A stretch of DNA of 64,000 nt from Bugula neritina (GCA_964035545.1 OZ037767.1:30060128-30124127); one strand, 5' to 3'; positions 1 to 12,800 are shown, numbered from the stretch's first letter. Program-made: numbers and translations. Notes: generated from the letters alone by a model not told the origin.

Positions 1-67
1 ACATTGTGTGGCATCTCATGGAGAGGAGCACTGGTACAGACAGATCCCTCAGATGACATCCTCTTAC

Positions 68-2816
68 AAAATATACCCTTCAGACATCCCCAGCGTAGTT
101 TAGATGTTTCTCCAAACCCGTCCGTATCTTCCAGCTCTTTGATCAATGCCAAAACTTGCTCATCTGTTATCAGACCTGAGACAGCAAAGGCAGCATCAAA
201 CATCTGTAACTGTTTTATAGGCAGTGGCAGCAAATAAAAATTCTTTGGATGAGATGTAGAAAAATATTATAACATTTTTTATTCATCAGGAAATTCATTA
301 GATTAGTCTAGTGCTGTGCATCAACAATCCTATTTCTAGAGAGTCAATTATACATGAAATATCTTATATAGTAAAACTGACTTCTGAAATATCCAAATGC
401 TTTTACTGGTGACTCTCGCGTAAATCTATAGTTACTATGTTTATTAAATTATTTTCTCAGTTGAGCTGCCACATTCAGTAACTGTAACTCAAAGGAGCTG
501 TAAATTCTTTAAAGTTTTTACTTCACAGCTGCAAAGAACTTCTCTCATCAACTATGAGCTTTTATATTACTACTAACTATTAATACAACTGGAAATTGTA
601 AAATCGTTGGTTGAATTAACTGTCAAACTCATACTCACTTATTTTAACTCATAATTCTTCAACATAATCAAATGGATCACCAAGTTACCTATCTAGAGGC
701 ATATTTATTATGTTTGGCACTAGTAGTACAATCACTATTCAAAAGAAACAACCACAAAGTACCTTTTAAAGTTTGGAATTGTTCTTCCGTGGAGAGAAGA
801 TCCTGTCTATTGACAAAGTAGTCATCAAAATAGTCTGATATGATCTCCAGAGCTTTCCGAATGGACACATGCAGCTGGTTGTACTTTAGAATCACCTTCT
901 TTTTCTATAAATAGACGAGATAGTAGCCACAGGGTTTCTATATATCTTGTTATATGTTTTCTTTAGGAAGACCCTCTGCCATTTATTCACTGAAAAATAA
1001 CGACTATAATTCTATTTTATTTGACCTTTCAGAACAGTAGACAGCTAAATGAATAATTATCATAATAATTCTTTATAAAAATTATATGATAACAATCTCA
1101 CCATGTTGGCACCACCTTTAACCAGACTGAGGTACTCAGCAACCGCCGCTCTAGCCGCAGCGCTGAGTTTTCGAGCTTTCTCGTCGCAGACCCAGCAGTG
1201 AACGCCTCTTCTACCAGAATACACCCAGAGCAAGTGTTTGAAACCAAAGTCCTCCGTTAATGCTCTGTGAATTATTTTTATGGCTATGGTCATCAGGGGC
1301 CAACAACTGCAAAAAAAGTATTTCAAACCAATAAATTAAATATCACATTTTAACAAATTAGACTAAAAATTAACACAAAAACCTTCCAAGACAAAGTTAA
1401 TGTTGTTCAACCTCAAACAGATGTCCGCTCCGGAGCAACAGCTACGAACATCATCATAATCTGTCATGTCGATGTCAAACACTAGCTCTTTGTACTGTGC
1501 AACAAATTCACCTGCCCGAACCATGTCACGCAGCTTGGGCTACAAAATATATTATTGCTCAGAGACTTTGAGATTTGTTTGTTAAATAACAGTTTATTGT
1601 ACAACTATATAGTCAGTTTTATACATCTAAAAATATGAAGAATGGATGTTGAAGTAAAATTACTGTACTATTAATTTAACTGTTAGTATTATAATTAGGC
1701 TCCTTATTTTCAAAGTTTCTTAAAAATCGGCATCAACGTGATAAAATTATATTAATAATTATTATAAATATAAACATAATGAAAATGTAAGCCATAATGA
1801 TAGAGATAATAATATAACTTACATGATAATTAACTATATTAATTAAATCGAGCATGCATGTCAATATAATAATCAATAATTAAAATTTTAACAATAAACC
1901 AAAAAATATAATTATAATATGCAAATTCAGTTTAATTATAAGTATAAATATAACTATACGCTAATCCAGTTTTACTAATTTATATTATAACTTGAAGTTG
2001 ATCAAGTGTAATAAATAAACTTGAATAATCATAATGATAATGATATCCACTCATGATGTTGATATTCATATTGATATAGATGATATTCATAATCAAATAC
2101 TAATAGTAATATTCATATTGATACTCTACTAGTACTAGCTGTAAGCTTTAGCTATATTTATTTAGTAAGCTTATAAGCTAACTCAACTGTAAGAAGAAAT
2201 AACTATGACTATTACTATACTCTATAGGCATAGCCACAGGATTAGCCTTAGCCCTTAGATATAGATTATAGGGTTAGTACTACTAGAAGTAGAACTATCA
2301 AATTAAAATTAAAATACAATTAGACTAAATAGTAAATTACTTTTATACTAATTAGTATTACTAACTAGTATTAATATTATTATATTAGTATTAATTAGAG
2401 CTAGACTAAGACTTACAGTTACTCTTATCCAAATTATTCTTAGAGTTACTGTTACACTTACTGTAGTGTTAGACTTAGAGTTAGTGACAGTTGGACATGG
2501 TTTTGGTTTAATAAAAATGAATTTGAATACATACTGAACACGTGTATACTGCACCAATATCTATTTTATAAGGACATTTAGATCTTATATCCTTTTCCAT
2601 CTCTGCCTGATCAGCATAGCTCCTGTATCTGAGGTAGATGTCGTCTTTCAACGTAAATGAAAACTCCCTATTTTTGAAATAATTAGGCCCAGAATCTTTG
2701 TATCTGAGCCATTTGAAATATTGTGTGAATGGAAAGAGTTTCTTATAATATATAGGCAAAAGCTCTGGCATCAGAGATGAGTCCCAGGAGTTACTAACTT
2801 CTACAGCTGGAGCCAT
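68..2816 (-). CDS. PRIM1: DNA primase small (catalytic) subunit, 3' part beyond window
   Basis: Catalytic subunit of eukaryotic primase, which makes RNA primers with the large subunit and DNA polymerase alpha in the nucleus. Exons on the minus strand: 2535-2816, 1412-1539, 1102-1306, 763-904 and about 68-163 (the last donor could be at 67 or 76). All junctions are GT-AG and phases agree. The start at 2816 (MAPAVEV) gives a usual N-terminus; an in-frame ATG at 2837 would add seven residues. Visible family motifs: [15 protein letters not shown], the catalytic Asp pair in [12 protein letters not shown], a zinc-site Cys set in [12 protein letters not shown], and the nucleotide-binding [14 protein letters not shown]. 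These sit in the same order as in human PRIM1. About 217 residues are visible; the second half of the protein lies left of position 1. Intron 1 (1540-2534) is long, AT-rich and full of short TAGTATTA-like repeats; no exon was seen in it. Recognition of the family is firm; the ends of the last exon are less so. Confidence 0.93.
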
Positions 2817-3468
2817 TTGTGGATCTTTACTTCTCAAGTGTCGTGAAGTTCCAGATTTTTACAGTAATACTAATACTAATAGTAATTAGATTTCCCCGCC
2901 GTTCGGACAAACCAAGGGGGACGTACCTACATTGGCCACGCCTTTTTAAACACACTTGAATGTTATTTTTTTAAAAACAGTAAAATAAAACAAAATAAAA
3001 TAATTTAATTACTAAATAAAAATAGTAAACAATTACTGAATTTGTTATAGCATGACATCGTTGTTGGAGACTATAATTATTCGTCGCTTAGTAACATGTA
3101 ATCACTTGCGAAGCACCTGCTACTTGTAAACAGCTCTTTGCTACATCAAGAGATTTATTTTCGCCATTTCTTCATATTTTTCCGACGTAAGTAAGTTTCA
3201 TATTGTGCTATTATTATTTATAGAGCAATGAAAGTCATTGTGTTTATTAGAAGAATAGTTTATATATAGTGTAACTAGCTGCCTGACAGCAATGAAACTT
3301 GAATGATTAATTTAGTTCAATATTTATTTACAGGTTAATGGTGCTCATTTCTTGAACTCAAGTAATTGCAATGACTATTTGAATTATCTTAGTATTTATG
3401 TATGCTATTGTGCTGTACTTTTTTAATGCCATTTGACAGTAAAAGTGTAAGCAACACTATCTACAATC
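2817..3468. promoter_or_regulatory. Head-to-head intergenic region between PRIM1 and ODAD1-like gene
   Basis: About 650 bases separate the two divergent start codons, so promoters and 5' leaders of both genes must lie here. A GC-richer patch at 2888-2945 stands out in AT-rich sequence. On the plus side a strong donor follows position 3186 (GAC|GTAAGTAAG). An acceptor ends at 3439 (TTTGACAG), suggesting a leader intron at 3187-3439 and a short untranslated piece before the ATG at 3469. Transcription starts cannot be placed from sequence alone. Confidence 0.6.
3057..3071 (+). promoter_or_regulatory. Candidate RFX X-box upstream of ODAD1-like gene
   Basis: ATCGTTGTTGGAGAC fits the degenerate RFX consensus RYYNYY-N(1-3)-RRNRAC with a three-base spacer. 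RFX factors commonly control motile-cilium genes. The site lies about 115 bases upstream of the inferred leader donor of a cilium gene. The consensus is loose, so this is a placement-supported guess. Confidence 0.35.
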
Positions 3469-6400
3469 ATGCCTCGCGCAAGGAGTCCAGAGTCGGACAA
3501 CAGTGATGCAGAAGAAGGATTAGCGGAGTTGGAAATGCAAAAGTTGACCCGGCAACTCCGTATAATGGAAGGAGACAGGTAGAACAAAATAGACTTTAGT
3601 TACCAAAAACTCCTTTCAGAAACATAATTGAGTACATGCTAAGCTTGAGCTAAACAAAAATACGACAGCTGTAACTTGTTAGTTATAATAGTTTTACAAC
3701 CTGGTAACGAGTACTGATAGCTCTCAATGCGATATTATCTGTGAACAAAAGGGATTAACAAAACAACTTATTGTTATCACTATGATTTAAAATTAAATTT
3801 AATATAAGTAAAGTTTGTTTATAGTCAAGTGTTTTTGCCCTGTAACCACATGGACTATATTTGGTAATAGATAAAACTGTAAAATAACTTTAATGGTGTG
3901 ATTATAATATAAATTATGATATTAAAAGGTACTGAATAAACACTTTTTATTTATTGCAGAGAGGCATACACTCAAGAGACACAAAATCTCATAAGAAAGC
4001 AAAAAAATGAAATAAACCAATTAGAAGCAGAGAAGAAAGAACTGCATAAGGATTTGAGATTAGCAGAAAGTCGATCTAATCAAGTTGCTGATGAAAGTAA
4101 TGCTGAAAAATTGAAAGATATTGTAGAAAGTCGAGGTAAGGATTATTGTCGGATTACTGTGTTTGATTAGACAGTTTATTGATTCTTGTATCTTAATTTT
4201 CAATAAAATAATAGATTGTTTTTAACTGTATTAACTCACAGAAAACTCACTGCAGAAACCTGTGCCGATGATATAATCTTAATAACCACAAAATTAATCA
4301 TATTAGATGAGAAAGATCGTGAAATAGATGAAGAGCGAAACATTATTGAAAAATTGACTGCTGAGCAGAAAGAATGGGAAAAGAAAATAAAAGATCAGCA
4401 TAAGAAGATGGGAGGTGTACACATGTCTGCATCGCATACAGCAAAGACACAGAAGGAAATTCGAACTTTAGAGAATCGTTTAGACAAGGTGTGTGACATT
4501 TACAGAAGGTGTGCGACATGTAGGCAAGGTGTGTGACATGTAGACATACCTTGTGATGTCTGAGTAAGGTTTGTGACATCTAGACAATGTTAGTGGCATT
4601 TAGACATGGTTTGTGATGTTTGAGCAAAATTTGTCATGGTGCTCAGCACATTAGTGTTTCAGTTATTGAAAAGTTGCTCATGCAATTAGTCAGGTTATTA
4701 CGGAACAAAAGTTGTGACTTGTTGCAATTCCAATTTTTTCATTCAGAGTCTGAAAAAGTTCAACGCAATGCTGACGGGGAATGCTGACCTGCGACAGGAA
4801 ATAGATAGTCTGCGAGTAGAGAGAAAGAGGTTTGAAGGCATGCACAAAAAACTAGATAAGGAGTTGGTTTCACTAAGAAAGCAAATAGCTGAAGAAATCG
4901 ACCAATCAACAGTGTCATATGACGCCAGGTAAAACAATATGCTACAACTTGTGAATGTTTGGTGCATGAAACACCAAATCTATCAATATTTTGTAATAAA
5001 AATTAAGTATATTCACATGTTTGTATCTGTATGTTTTTAAATGGCTTTATATAAAATCATTAAATTATTTTCTAGATTAAGCTAATCAATAAAAATTAAT
5101 GAGTATAAATGCAGGTGAAAATGTGTGAATTTTTAACATATCAGTATAAAACTACTTTTATTCAATAATTTACTGTTTATCCGCTGCAGGGATGAAGCAC
5201 AAGCTAAGATGATTCTACTGAAGGAAAGAGCTGACAAAGACCTTCAGCAGCATAATGCTGAGATGAAGGAACTTGTCCGAATCCTCGATCATGACAAGAA
5301 ACTCAAAGAATTCATGGGAATTAAGGTGAGGCCAGTCGTGCATACAATATATGTTTTGTATTGCGAAAAGATTCTTTGCTATAGCTAACACTAGATCTAT
5401 ACAGAAACAGTTTTATACAGTAACAATCAGCACACACGCACACACACATACATACATAAATACATACATACACAATTATTGTTTTTAGGATTGATGTCGT
5501 TTAAGCATAACATCTGTTGAACTATCACTGCAGTAAGAATTACATATCTGGTGTACAATAAACTTTTAATTCTTGTATTTAAAGGGTCAAGAGAGACAGG
5601 AAGATGCTCAGCTAAAGGAGTGGCGAGAACAGAGAGAGCAAAAAGAGGCAGAGCTTAAAAAAGCAACTCAAGAAGACAGGTTAGTGACGTCTGCATTATA
5701 GCTGGTGAAACAAGCTTGCAGGTTGAAGTTTTCTGTACTTTTACAATAATCACTTTGATTTGTCAACTATTTCTAATTTTACTTGCGTTTAATTTGATGT
5801 TATCTGAGAGTCAATTAGGAAATGAAGCTGTGTCTGTTTGAAACTGGCCAAATATTTTAGTGTTGAGTCATACGAGAGAGCCTGGGAGCGTATTCGGGAA
5901 ATCACTGGAGAGGAAGAAGTGGATCTACTCGTTCGAAGATTCATTGAAGTTGAAGATAGAAACTTTGCCTTGTTTAATTACGTTAACGAGAAAAATAACG
6001 AAATAGAGTTGCTACAAGAAGACATACAGAAGGTAAGCTTTACAGCATATGATGGTTGCTTCCTTTTTGTGAAGTTTAAAGTTACTTTACCAACAATAGA
6101 ATGCACTCATGAGATAATAATATTGATGAGCAGATGGTGATGTTGAAACTCATATTTAAATCGTAAATTAAAAACAAGGTATGTATAAAGAAATACAATA
6201 ATAAATATGTAAATAAATAAAATAATAAATAAATAAAATAATTGATAAATGAAATAGTAAATAAACAATGAATAACCTACAGATCAATGAGGAAATTGAA
6301 GCATTCAAGGCTCATGGGGTAGAACTAGAGGATAAGAGGAAAGTAATTCTGAAGCAACTGGAAGACAAGCAGGTAAAAGCGAGCAAGGAAGCAGATGACT

Positions 6401-8500
6401 ACGAGGTCAAGGTCAGATCTGTCAACAAGATTCTTGACCAACTAAAAGCAGGTTAGTTTACAGACTCATAATTTACTTTAACAATTTATTAATAAATTCC
6501 AAAGCATACAGTTTATAATTTCCTAAGTTGTAAATTTTTTTCACCTCTGTATTGTAGGTGTGGACTCCCTGTTTAATAAAATAAACTGCGATCGAGGGGC
6601 CATAGATGACATGTTGGGGGCACAGGCTGGAGTCAGTGATCAGAACATGCTTCAATACCTCGGCATCATTGAGCAGAGAACCAATGAGCTACTGGCTATT
6701 CGAGACTATCAAGCTAGCAAGGTGGGTGGTCCAAATATCTAGCAAGATGGGTGGTCCAAATATCTAGCAAGATGGGTGGTCCACTATATACAATCATGTT
6801 AATTTGATGTAAACAGTAAACATTTGCCCGCTCTTTGAAATTTTGTCCAGCAAAGGTTTTCATTTGATATGAAATTTTGACAATTTGAACAGAGCCTACT
6901 CTTGTGTTTTGTTCGGCATGCGTGTATATATCTCTAAGCACTTGATGTGTAGAGAATCTATAGTTTGCATGCCATGCTTCCAGAAAGAGTCTGATAGCAG
7001 TAAGCGAAAAGGTTTCAGCAAAAAGAGAGTATGTCACATGTATAGATTGAAGCTGAATTAGAAATAGAATATGTCGTATTGTAATAGTGCTCTTACATTT
7101 CAATGACCAAAAATTTGATTCACATAACCTCTCTGGTAATGAAAACTTTCTGCTTACTTTTCTATGTGGTGCAGTATAGGCCAAAGCCACTAGGTACTAT
7201 GTGCATGTATATAGCTTTCTATTTTCAATGTGCTGTTACAAATTTTAGGATATCAAATCAGTGGGCAGACTTTCTCAACGCAAAGTACGAGTTGCCGAGA
7301 TTTATTATTAGTTTGTTGGTGTTTCTTGTTGGTTGCATTCCTTTTCACTGCACGCTTGTCCTTTTCCATTATTATAATTATTATTTTCTACTTGATAACT
7401 GAAAGCAGCTGTTTTTTCATCAAGTAAACTGTTCACGGTGTTTAACACAAGCTTCGTGGACTCCTGTGCAACAATTTTATATCATTCTAAATTGTTTCTT
7501 AATTTTTTGTTGCACAATACAATTTTACCCTAGTGAATCTTTTTATAAGGTAATGCAAATATGAAAAAAAATGGCACAGACTGTTTTTGTTTAATTTGTC
7601 TTTCTAATATACTTTCTGGCGTTATGTAGGACTATGAGCGATATGATCCTAAGGCACCAGGTCTAATTGGAGAGGGGCCACAGCCACCGCCCCCACCATC
7701 ACACATTATGCCACCATCTGTTGGTGATGACCTAGATTCTGAACCAGGTAGCAAAATAATTTGTGATAATTATTAGTCATTAATTTGACTAAGGCATAAA
7801 GTCATGTTACCAACTCATACGTATGAATTTCTACTCTTGCAACACACTTTGTATTATAATTTGTGGAACTTTTGTCATTTCAAGCTTGTCATATTATCAT
7901 GCATGTTTCACATAAGCAGTGCAAAAAATTAAAATATAGTACATGAATATAATATGGTATGTAAAATATAATATATTATAATAAATAGTGCAATATAATG
8001 TATAGGCCTATCATATAATTATAGACATGCATATAACATATATAATTATAGATTATGCTATATTTGGTAATTTTAGGCATATTGAGCATGCATGACAATG
8101 ATAAGTGGTGAAAATCTAAAAGACAAATTATTACTTAGCCATAGGGCTTACAATACTAATGATTAAAGTCCAACAGTGAAAATAATCTTGACCAGTGTTT
8201 GAAGGAAACACAACTCTAAAAACTTGCTACTCCTGACTCAATCATTAGCTGGCAGATTATTTTTAAATAGCAGAAGTCTGTGTTGCCATGGAAACGCATG
8301 CACCTACGCACATAATGACCTACATTGTTGTATGTCTGTTTGTAGATGAGGTGAGTGAGGACGACGCCAGACCTATGACAAGGTCAGAGTTGCAGCATAA
8401 AGTACTCAAGACTGTAAGGAAACGAGAATCAGCTATGAGGAAAGAAGGCTTCAGATATGACTTGTCAAACGCCAGAGAGAAAACTCAAAAGAAGAAGTGA
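3469..8500 (+). CDS. ODAD1: Outer dynein arm docking complex protein (CCDC114/CCDC63 family)
   Basis: Coiled-coil protein of the complex that anchors outer dynein arms to doublet microtubules of motile cilia (Chlamydomonas ODA1/DC2 relatives). Exons: 3469-3578, 3960-4135, 4307-4488, 4747-4928, 5190-5325, 5585-5679, 5861-6032, 6283-6451, 6558-6721, 7630-7747, 8346-8500. The coding sum is 1659 nt, 552 aa, with every phase consistent. Family features: the N-terminal QLRIMEGDREAYTQET block, long heptad helices through about residue 460, and the mid-protein block RRFIEVEDRNFALFNYVNEK. A proline-rich, acidic segment follows (PQPPPPPSH, about residues 475-485), then a basic tail ending TQKKK. The ATG at 3469 is the first in frame after the leader acceptor. 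Vertebrates have separate CCDC63 and ODAD1 paralogues; this may correspond to their common ancestor, so the symbol is approximate. Introns 3 and 9 begin with tandem copies of their own donor region. Confidence 0.9.
4481..4630 (+). repeat. Tandem repeat starting at ODAD1 exon 3 donor
   Basis: Diverged units of about 20-30 bases built on AGACAAGGTGTGTGACAT recur through the first part of intron 3. Exon 3 itself ends TAGACAAG|GTGTGTGACAT, so the repeat copies the last exon bases plus the 5' splice site. Later units have point changes (for example GTAAGGTTTGTGACATCT). Confidence 0.75.
6711..6785 (+). repeat. Triplicated ODAD1 exon 9 donor segment
   Basis: A unit of about 27 bases (AGCAAGGTGGGTGGTCCAAA plus ATATCT) occurs almost three times. 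The first copy spans the exon 9 end, AGCAAG|GTGGGT, and the next two lie in the intron with AGCAAGATGGGT. The G-to-A change removes the GT in the copies, leaving only the first as a usable donor. Confidence 0.85.
8282..8295 (+). promoter_or_regulatory. Near-perfect RFX X-box inside ODAD1 intron 10
   Basis: GTTGCCATGGAAAC matches the RFX imperfect-palindrome consensus GTTRCCATGGYAAC in 13 of 14 positions. It also fits RYYNYY-N2-RRNRAC exactly. It lies 50 bases before the last coding exon of a motile-cilium gene. It could be an intronic enhancer or an internal promoter site; chance occurrence is possible. Confidence 0.5.
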
Positions 8501-8751
8501 CATTTGCATTGAGGTGTACATGTACATATTATATACGCATGCATATAGATATCCTTTATAAGCATGTGGAAATAATGGTAGTATTGATTTTATTGTAAGT
8601 CATTATTTGGATTGTGCTAGAAACTGAACAACTGTTTCAATGTTTTGTTGGCCAGATATGTTGTACAAGGAGCTTATATATGCATGCATCTTGCTTAATA
8701 TTCTCATTTTATGTAATTGTATTTTTGACATTAATGCAGTATTTTATATAA

Positions 8752-8757
8752 AATAAA
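8752..8757 (+). terminator. Poly(A) signal of ODAD1-like gene
   Basis: AATAAA, 252 bases after the stop codon at 8498-8500, is the clearest canonical signal in the 3' region. Confidence 0.6.
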
Positions 8758-8874
8758 GCTGTACGTTTAAGAAACCCATTTTCAGTTAAAACACTATTTC
8801 TCTAATGTACTATAAATGCTATTAGTTAGGCTTGTAACCCTAATTCAAAGAGTCATGTAACCAATAACTAACAA

Positions 8875-8945
8875 CTGACGACTAATAACTGGTAACTAAT
8901 AACTGGTAACTAATAACTGGTAACTAATAACTGAGAATTAGTAAC
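8875..8945. repeat. 18-bp tandem repeat
   Basis: About four copies of TAACTGGTAACTAATAAC-type sequence, decaying at the right end. Confidence 0.85.
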
Positions 8946-9352
8946 TAATGGAGTAACACTGTTCCAACCTAATAATTGCTATTTACAATATTTGAAATAA
9001 AAGTTTATAAATATCATTTACAAAATTTGGTAGGTGCAGATTTTTTAACAGCTGTTTTAGTTTTAGCAGATAGTTGAAGCAAGAGAAGCTGTCTGCTTTT
9101 GAAATAAAGCAATCATTTTTCAAACCCCAGAACCAACGCAAATAATAGAAACCTAGAGCTAAGTACAAATCTACATTTCTACAAAATAGTAGAAAAACTC
9201 AGCCAATCAACACTCAGATAACAACTGATGAAGTTCATTCCCAGCTGAATGCTAAGATGATAGTATTAGTAAGAAAAGACAACTTCAGTCTGTTCTCCAG
9301 CAGCTGTGATGTAACTAGCAATAGTACACTGAAAGCTCACTTTGAGCTGCAG

Positions 9353-9476
9353 TTTGAATGAGGCATAACCTACGTATGAATGAGGCATAACCTACGTATG
9401 AATGAGGCATAACCTATGTATGAATGAGGCATAACCTATGTATGAATGAGGCATAACCTACGTATGAATGAGGCTT
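9353..9476. repeat. 22-bp tandem repeat, about 5-6 copies
   Basis: The unit begins GAATGAGGCATAACCTACGT, with a few T/C variants; the last copy decays into GAGGCTTTACCTAC. It lies in the convergent intergenic region. Confidence 0.9.
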
Positions 9477-9775
9477 TACCTACACAAGATAATCTGCTGT
9501 TACCTTCAACTCTCAATTAGGGGAACATCTCAAATTGAGAATGAAAATTACCTAAAGCCTGAGCAGAAATCAGTTCATGAATATAAAGTAATAAAAATAA
9601 AATAAAGATAAATATAAAAAAATAATGTAAAAGAGGTAAAAAAGATATGCAACTGTGTAAAATTGCATAGTTTCATAAAGAAAGACTCGAATAAAGTAGA
9701 GCATGTCTTTTGGTAGACTTAAATCTGAAAGAATATGCAAGTATAGAAATGACAAAATAGAAACAGAAACATATA

Positions 9776-9781
9776 TTTATT
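9776..9781 (-). terminator. Poly(A) signal of TRPA-A
   Basis: AATAAA on the minus strand, 23 bases after the stop codon at 9804-9806. It would give a very short 3' UTR. Confidence 0.5.
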
Positions 9782-9803
9782 AGAGTCAAGTAGATATACC
9801 AGT

Positions 9804-12800
9804 CTACTTATTAAACATAGTGCCAAGTTCAAGGTTATCGTCATCAGCATGATCAACATCAGTGAAGTCAATGTTATTGTGAGTGAGAAGAGCTTGCAGC
9901 TGTAACAATAATAGTACAGTAGGTAATTATATTATCATTATACAATGATGCTACATATATGTAATATAATATGCATATAATATTTTAAATTAATGAGATT
10001 GTAATACTACATTGCATTCGCACAAAATTATACAAAATTGCATTAGCAATTGGTCTCGACATATTACTAAAGTGACACTGAAGCATCATTGCATGTTAAT
10101 GTGATATATACATGCAGGTGGTACAGGAAAGTCAAGACAACTCCAACATACCATGGTTTCCATTCTCTCATTCTGCGCAAGAAGTTCCTTAGTTCTAGTG
10201 TTCACTTTACTGAGTTGAGTTTTAAGACGTTCTTGTTCTTCCATCACCTTCTCGATGTCATCCTGTAATAGAAATACTAGACTACAATAGTCCTAGAGCA
10301 CTAGACAACACTTAAAACTCATCCTGTAAGAATACTAGACTATAGACTATAGTAAATTTTATAATAGTAATTGGTTGTATATGTGAATACTATATAGTAG
10401 ATACAGTGTATACTTTTGAGTGGATACAGCGTATACTATAGAGTAAACACTCTGCACAAATCACATAGTAAATACTGCAGTATACATTATAAAACATACA
10501 CAGTGTAAATCACAGAGTAGATATAGTGTGTATTATTGAGTATATACAGTGTAAATCACAGAGTAGATACAGTGCATATTATTGAGTATATACAGTGTAA
10601 ATCACTGAGTAGATACAGTGTATATTGTAAAGTAAATAAAATGATAATAAAACTAACAAGTTCAGGGTTGAGTGCCCCCACAAGAACTTTAAAGTTCTTC
10701 CGGGAGAATATGGCACCAGTGAGTCCCGAAAGGATATCAGCAGAAGCGTTTGGCTTAACTTTCCACTCAGTTTGTATGTTCTTGCGAGTTATGAACGCTG
10801 GTAGTTTAGCCTCAACAGCCAGAGCTAACTCAACCTGCAGATGGAATTAACTGTTGAAAACAAAATGGCAACACGCAACAAATTTCTAAGAAGTAAGACA
10901 ATTGTTGTTAGAACTGGGTTTATTAATTAAAGGCTACGTATACAAAACTGGACAAGTGTTTTGGTAAAACAAGATTAGCTTAGAAAAAATGGGCCTGTCA
11001 AGTGACAGTATAAGAAAGGTATCTGGTATAATAAGGGATTTTAACTAATAAAGAAACAATCTGACATCTATTTCAATGCCATGTGAATATCGAGTACTGC
11101 GAACCCTGACGTAATGATAAAGGTTACAACATATACTTGCATACTTATAGAATCCTTACCTGCATGCCTTTTCTTGTTAGCACTGCCTGCTCTTGTACAC
11201 CTTTGATGTCATCGACAGCCAGACCAACCTATAAACATATTATATTACCAGAAACATATAAGCATACAATACGCTATACTACCAGAAACATATAAGCATA
11301 CAATACGCTATACTACCAGAAACATATAAGTATACAACACACTATATTACCAGAAACATATAAACATATAATGTACTATGTTATCAGTTCAATAAAACAT
11401 GACAGCCTAGAGTTTACACTACTAAATGTTTCAGTCACAAATAGCACTACTATGCTAGTAGAACAGGTAAGAATAAGATTAAATTGGAGTACTCCTATGG
11501 TGAGAAGCTGATTTGGTGAGAGAGAACTTACGAGCAAATTCATGATGATGATTGACATGACCACAACGAATATCACGAATATAATGTAGGCCGCGTGAGG
11601 ATAGTAGACTTTAACTCCGTCCTCATTGAATATCGAGTCAAACTCAAACTCTCCGATCATCATGATGGCTGTTTTCAGCAACGAGTTCTCCACTTCCTTG
11701 AACGGAGCCTAAAACAGGAAGTTGCATGAGTAATGAGCCGAAGTCTTGTTGAAGCAAACAGATATAAGGGGTGTGGCTTAAGAAGATATTTAGTTATAGT
11801 ATACATTGCCATGTAAAATAGAATGTTGTAGTAATTATATCATAGTAACTAGAGTACTATGTTATGTAATAGCATTATTGAACACAACAGGACATCAAGT
11901 AAAATCTTGTCTGAATTGAAGATAATATTCATATACATTGCATACACTACAGTGCATACAATACACTACATAAAGTATATTGCATACAGTGTATTACATA
12001 CACTACATTGCATACAATACACTACATAAAGTACATTGCATGCAGTATAATGCACACAGTACGGAGTATACAGTGTTTACCTGGTTGACTAACAGCATGT
12101 GGAAGCTGACAGCAAATCCAATGACAAACAGAAAAAAGACAATGAAGAACCGAGAAAATGTTGCAATAATGTGAGTGAACATGACGACGTAGATACCAAG
12201 CCAGGGGAGTTTCCGAATGATCAGAATTAGCTCCATCCAGGCTAGGAACACCGCTACAGTTCCAGTCTGCCATTGCCACGGCTAGAATCACACCACATGA
12301 TGATGAGACATACGGTGACTTCTAAAACACTACACAGATTAATGAGCTATGCAGTTTACTGAAGCGGTAGTGTTTTGAGAAAAGTATACAGACATTACCT
12401 CACGATAACCAGTATTAGTAGTGAAAGGAAGCAGGAACAGCAAAGATGTGACGTACAGAACCCACTCTAGCAAATTCTCCAAGTTCTGGAAGTAACTGAA
12501 GGAGGAATTGGATAACTGAAACAACTACAAAATAGAGAATATTAAAAGCATTTTAGTTTGTTTAACTTTTCACTGAATTTTACTTGGCATTGCTTATGTA
12601 ACTATGAGATACTTATACAGGTGGATTAACATGAGCTCCTTCTATACATTAATAAATTTACATATTATTCCAACACCTGCAAATCACAACGAAAACTTTT
12701 AATATTCTTCAGTAGTCAAGTTGTTATCTCATATATACAGTATATTCTGGGTACAAGTAAATTCAGCTGCCCAACTCTAAATAAACATCAGACAAAAATT

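Larger units (their letters stand above)
8501..9803. other. Convergent 3' region between ODAD1 and TRPA-A
   Basis: Holds the ODAD1 3' UTR and the TRPA-A 3' UTR, whose genes converge. Two short tandem arrays are present (8875-8945 and 9355-9475). The rest is AT-rich and shows no recognisable coding sequence. Confidence 0.6.

Noticed and set aside
4216-4306. ODAD1 exon 3 extended upstream from the ATG at 4216
   Set aside because: The segment before 4307 has an acceptor (TATTAG) and the phase of exon 2 requires joining at 4307. The extra residues do not resemble the family.
6714-7190. Minus-strand frame of 158 codons in ODAD1 intron 9
   Set aside because: It begins in the triplicated donor repeat and shows no recognisable domain. 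I see no splice or start context on that strand.
10536-10850. Plus-strand frame of 104 codons
   Set aside because: Opposite strand of the TRPA-A exon at 10658-10834 plus intron repeat. The minus strand has the conserved protein.
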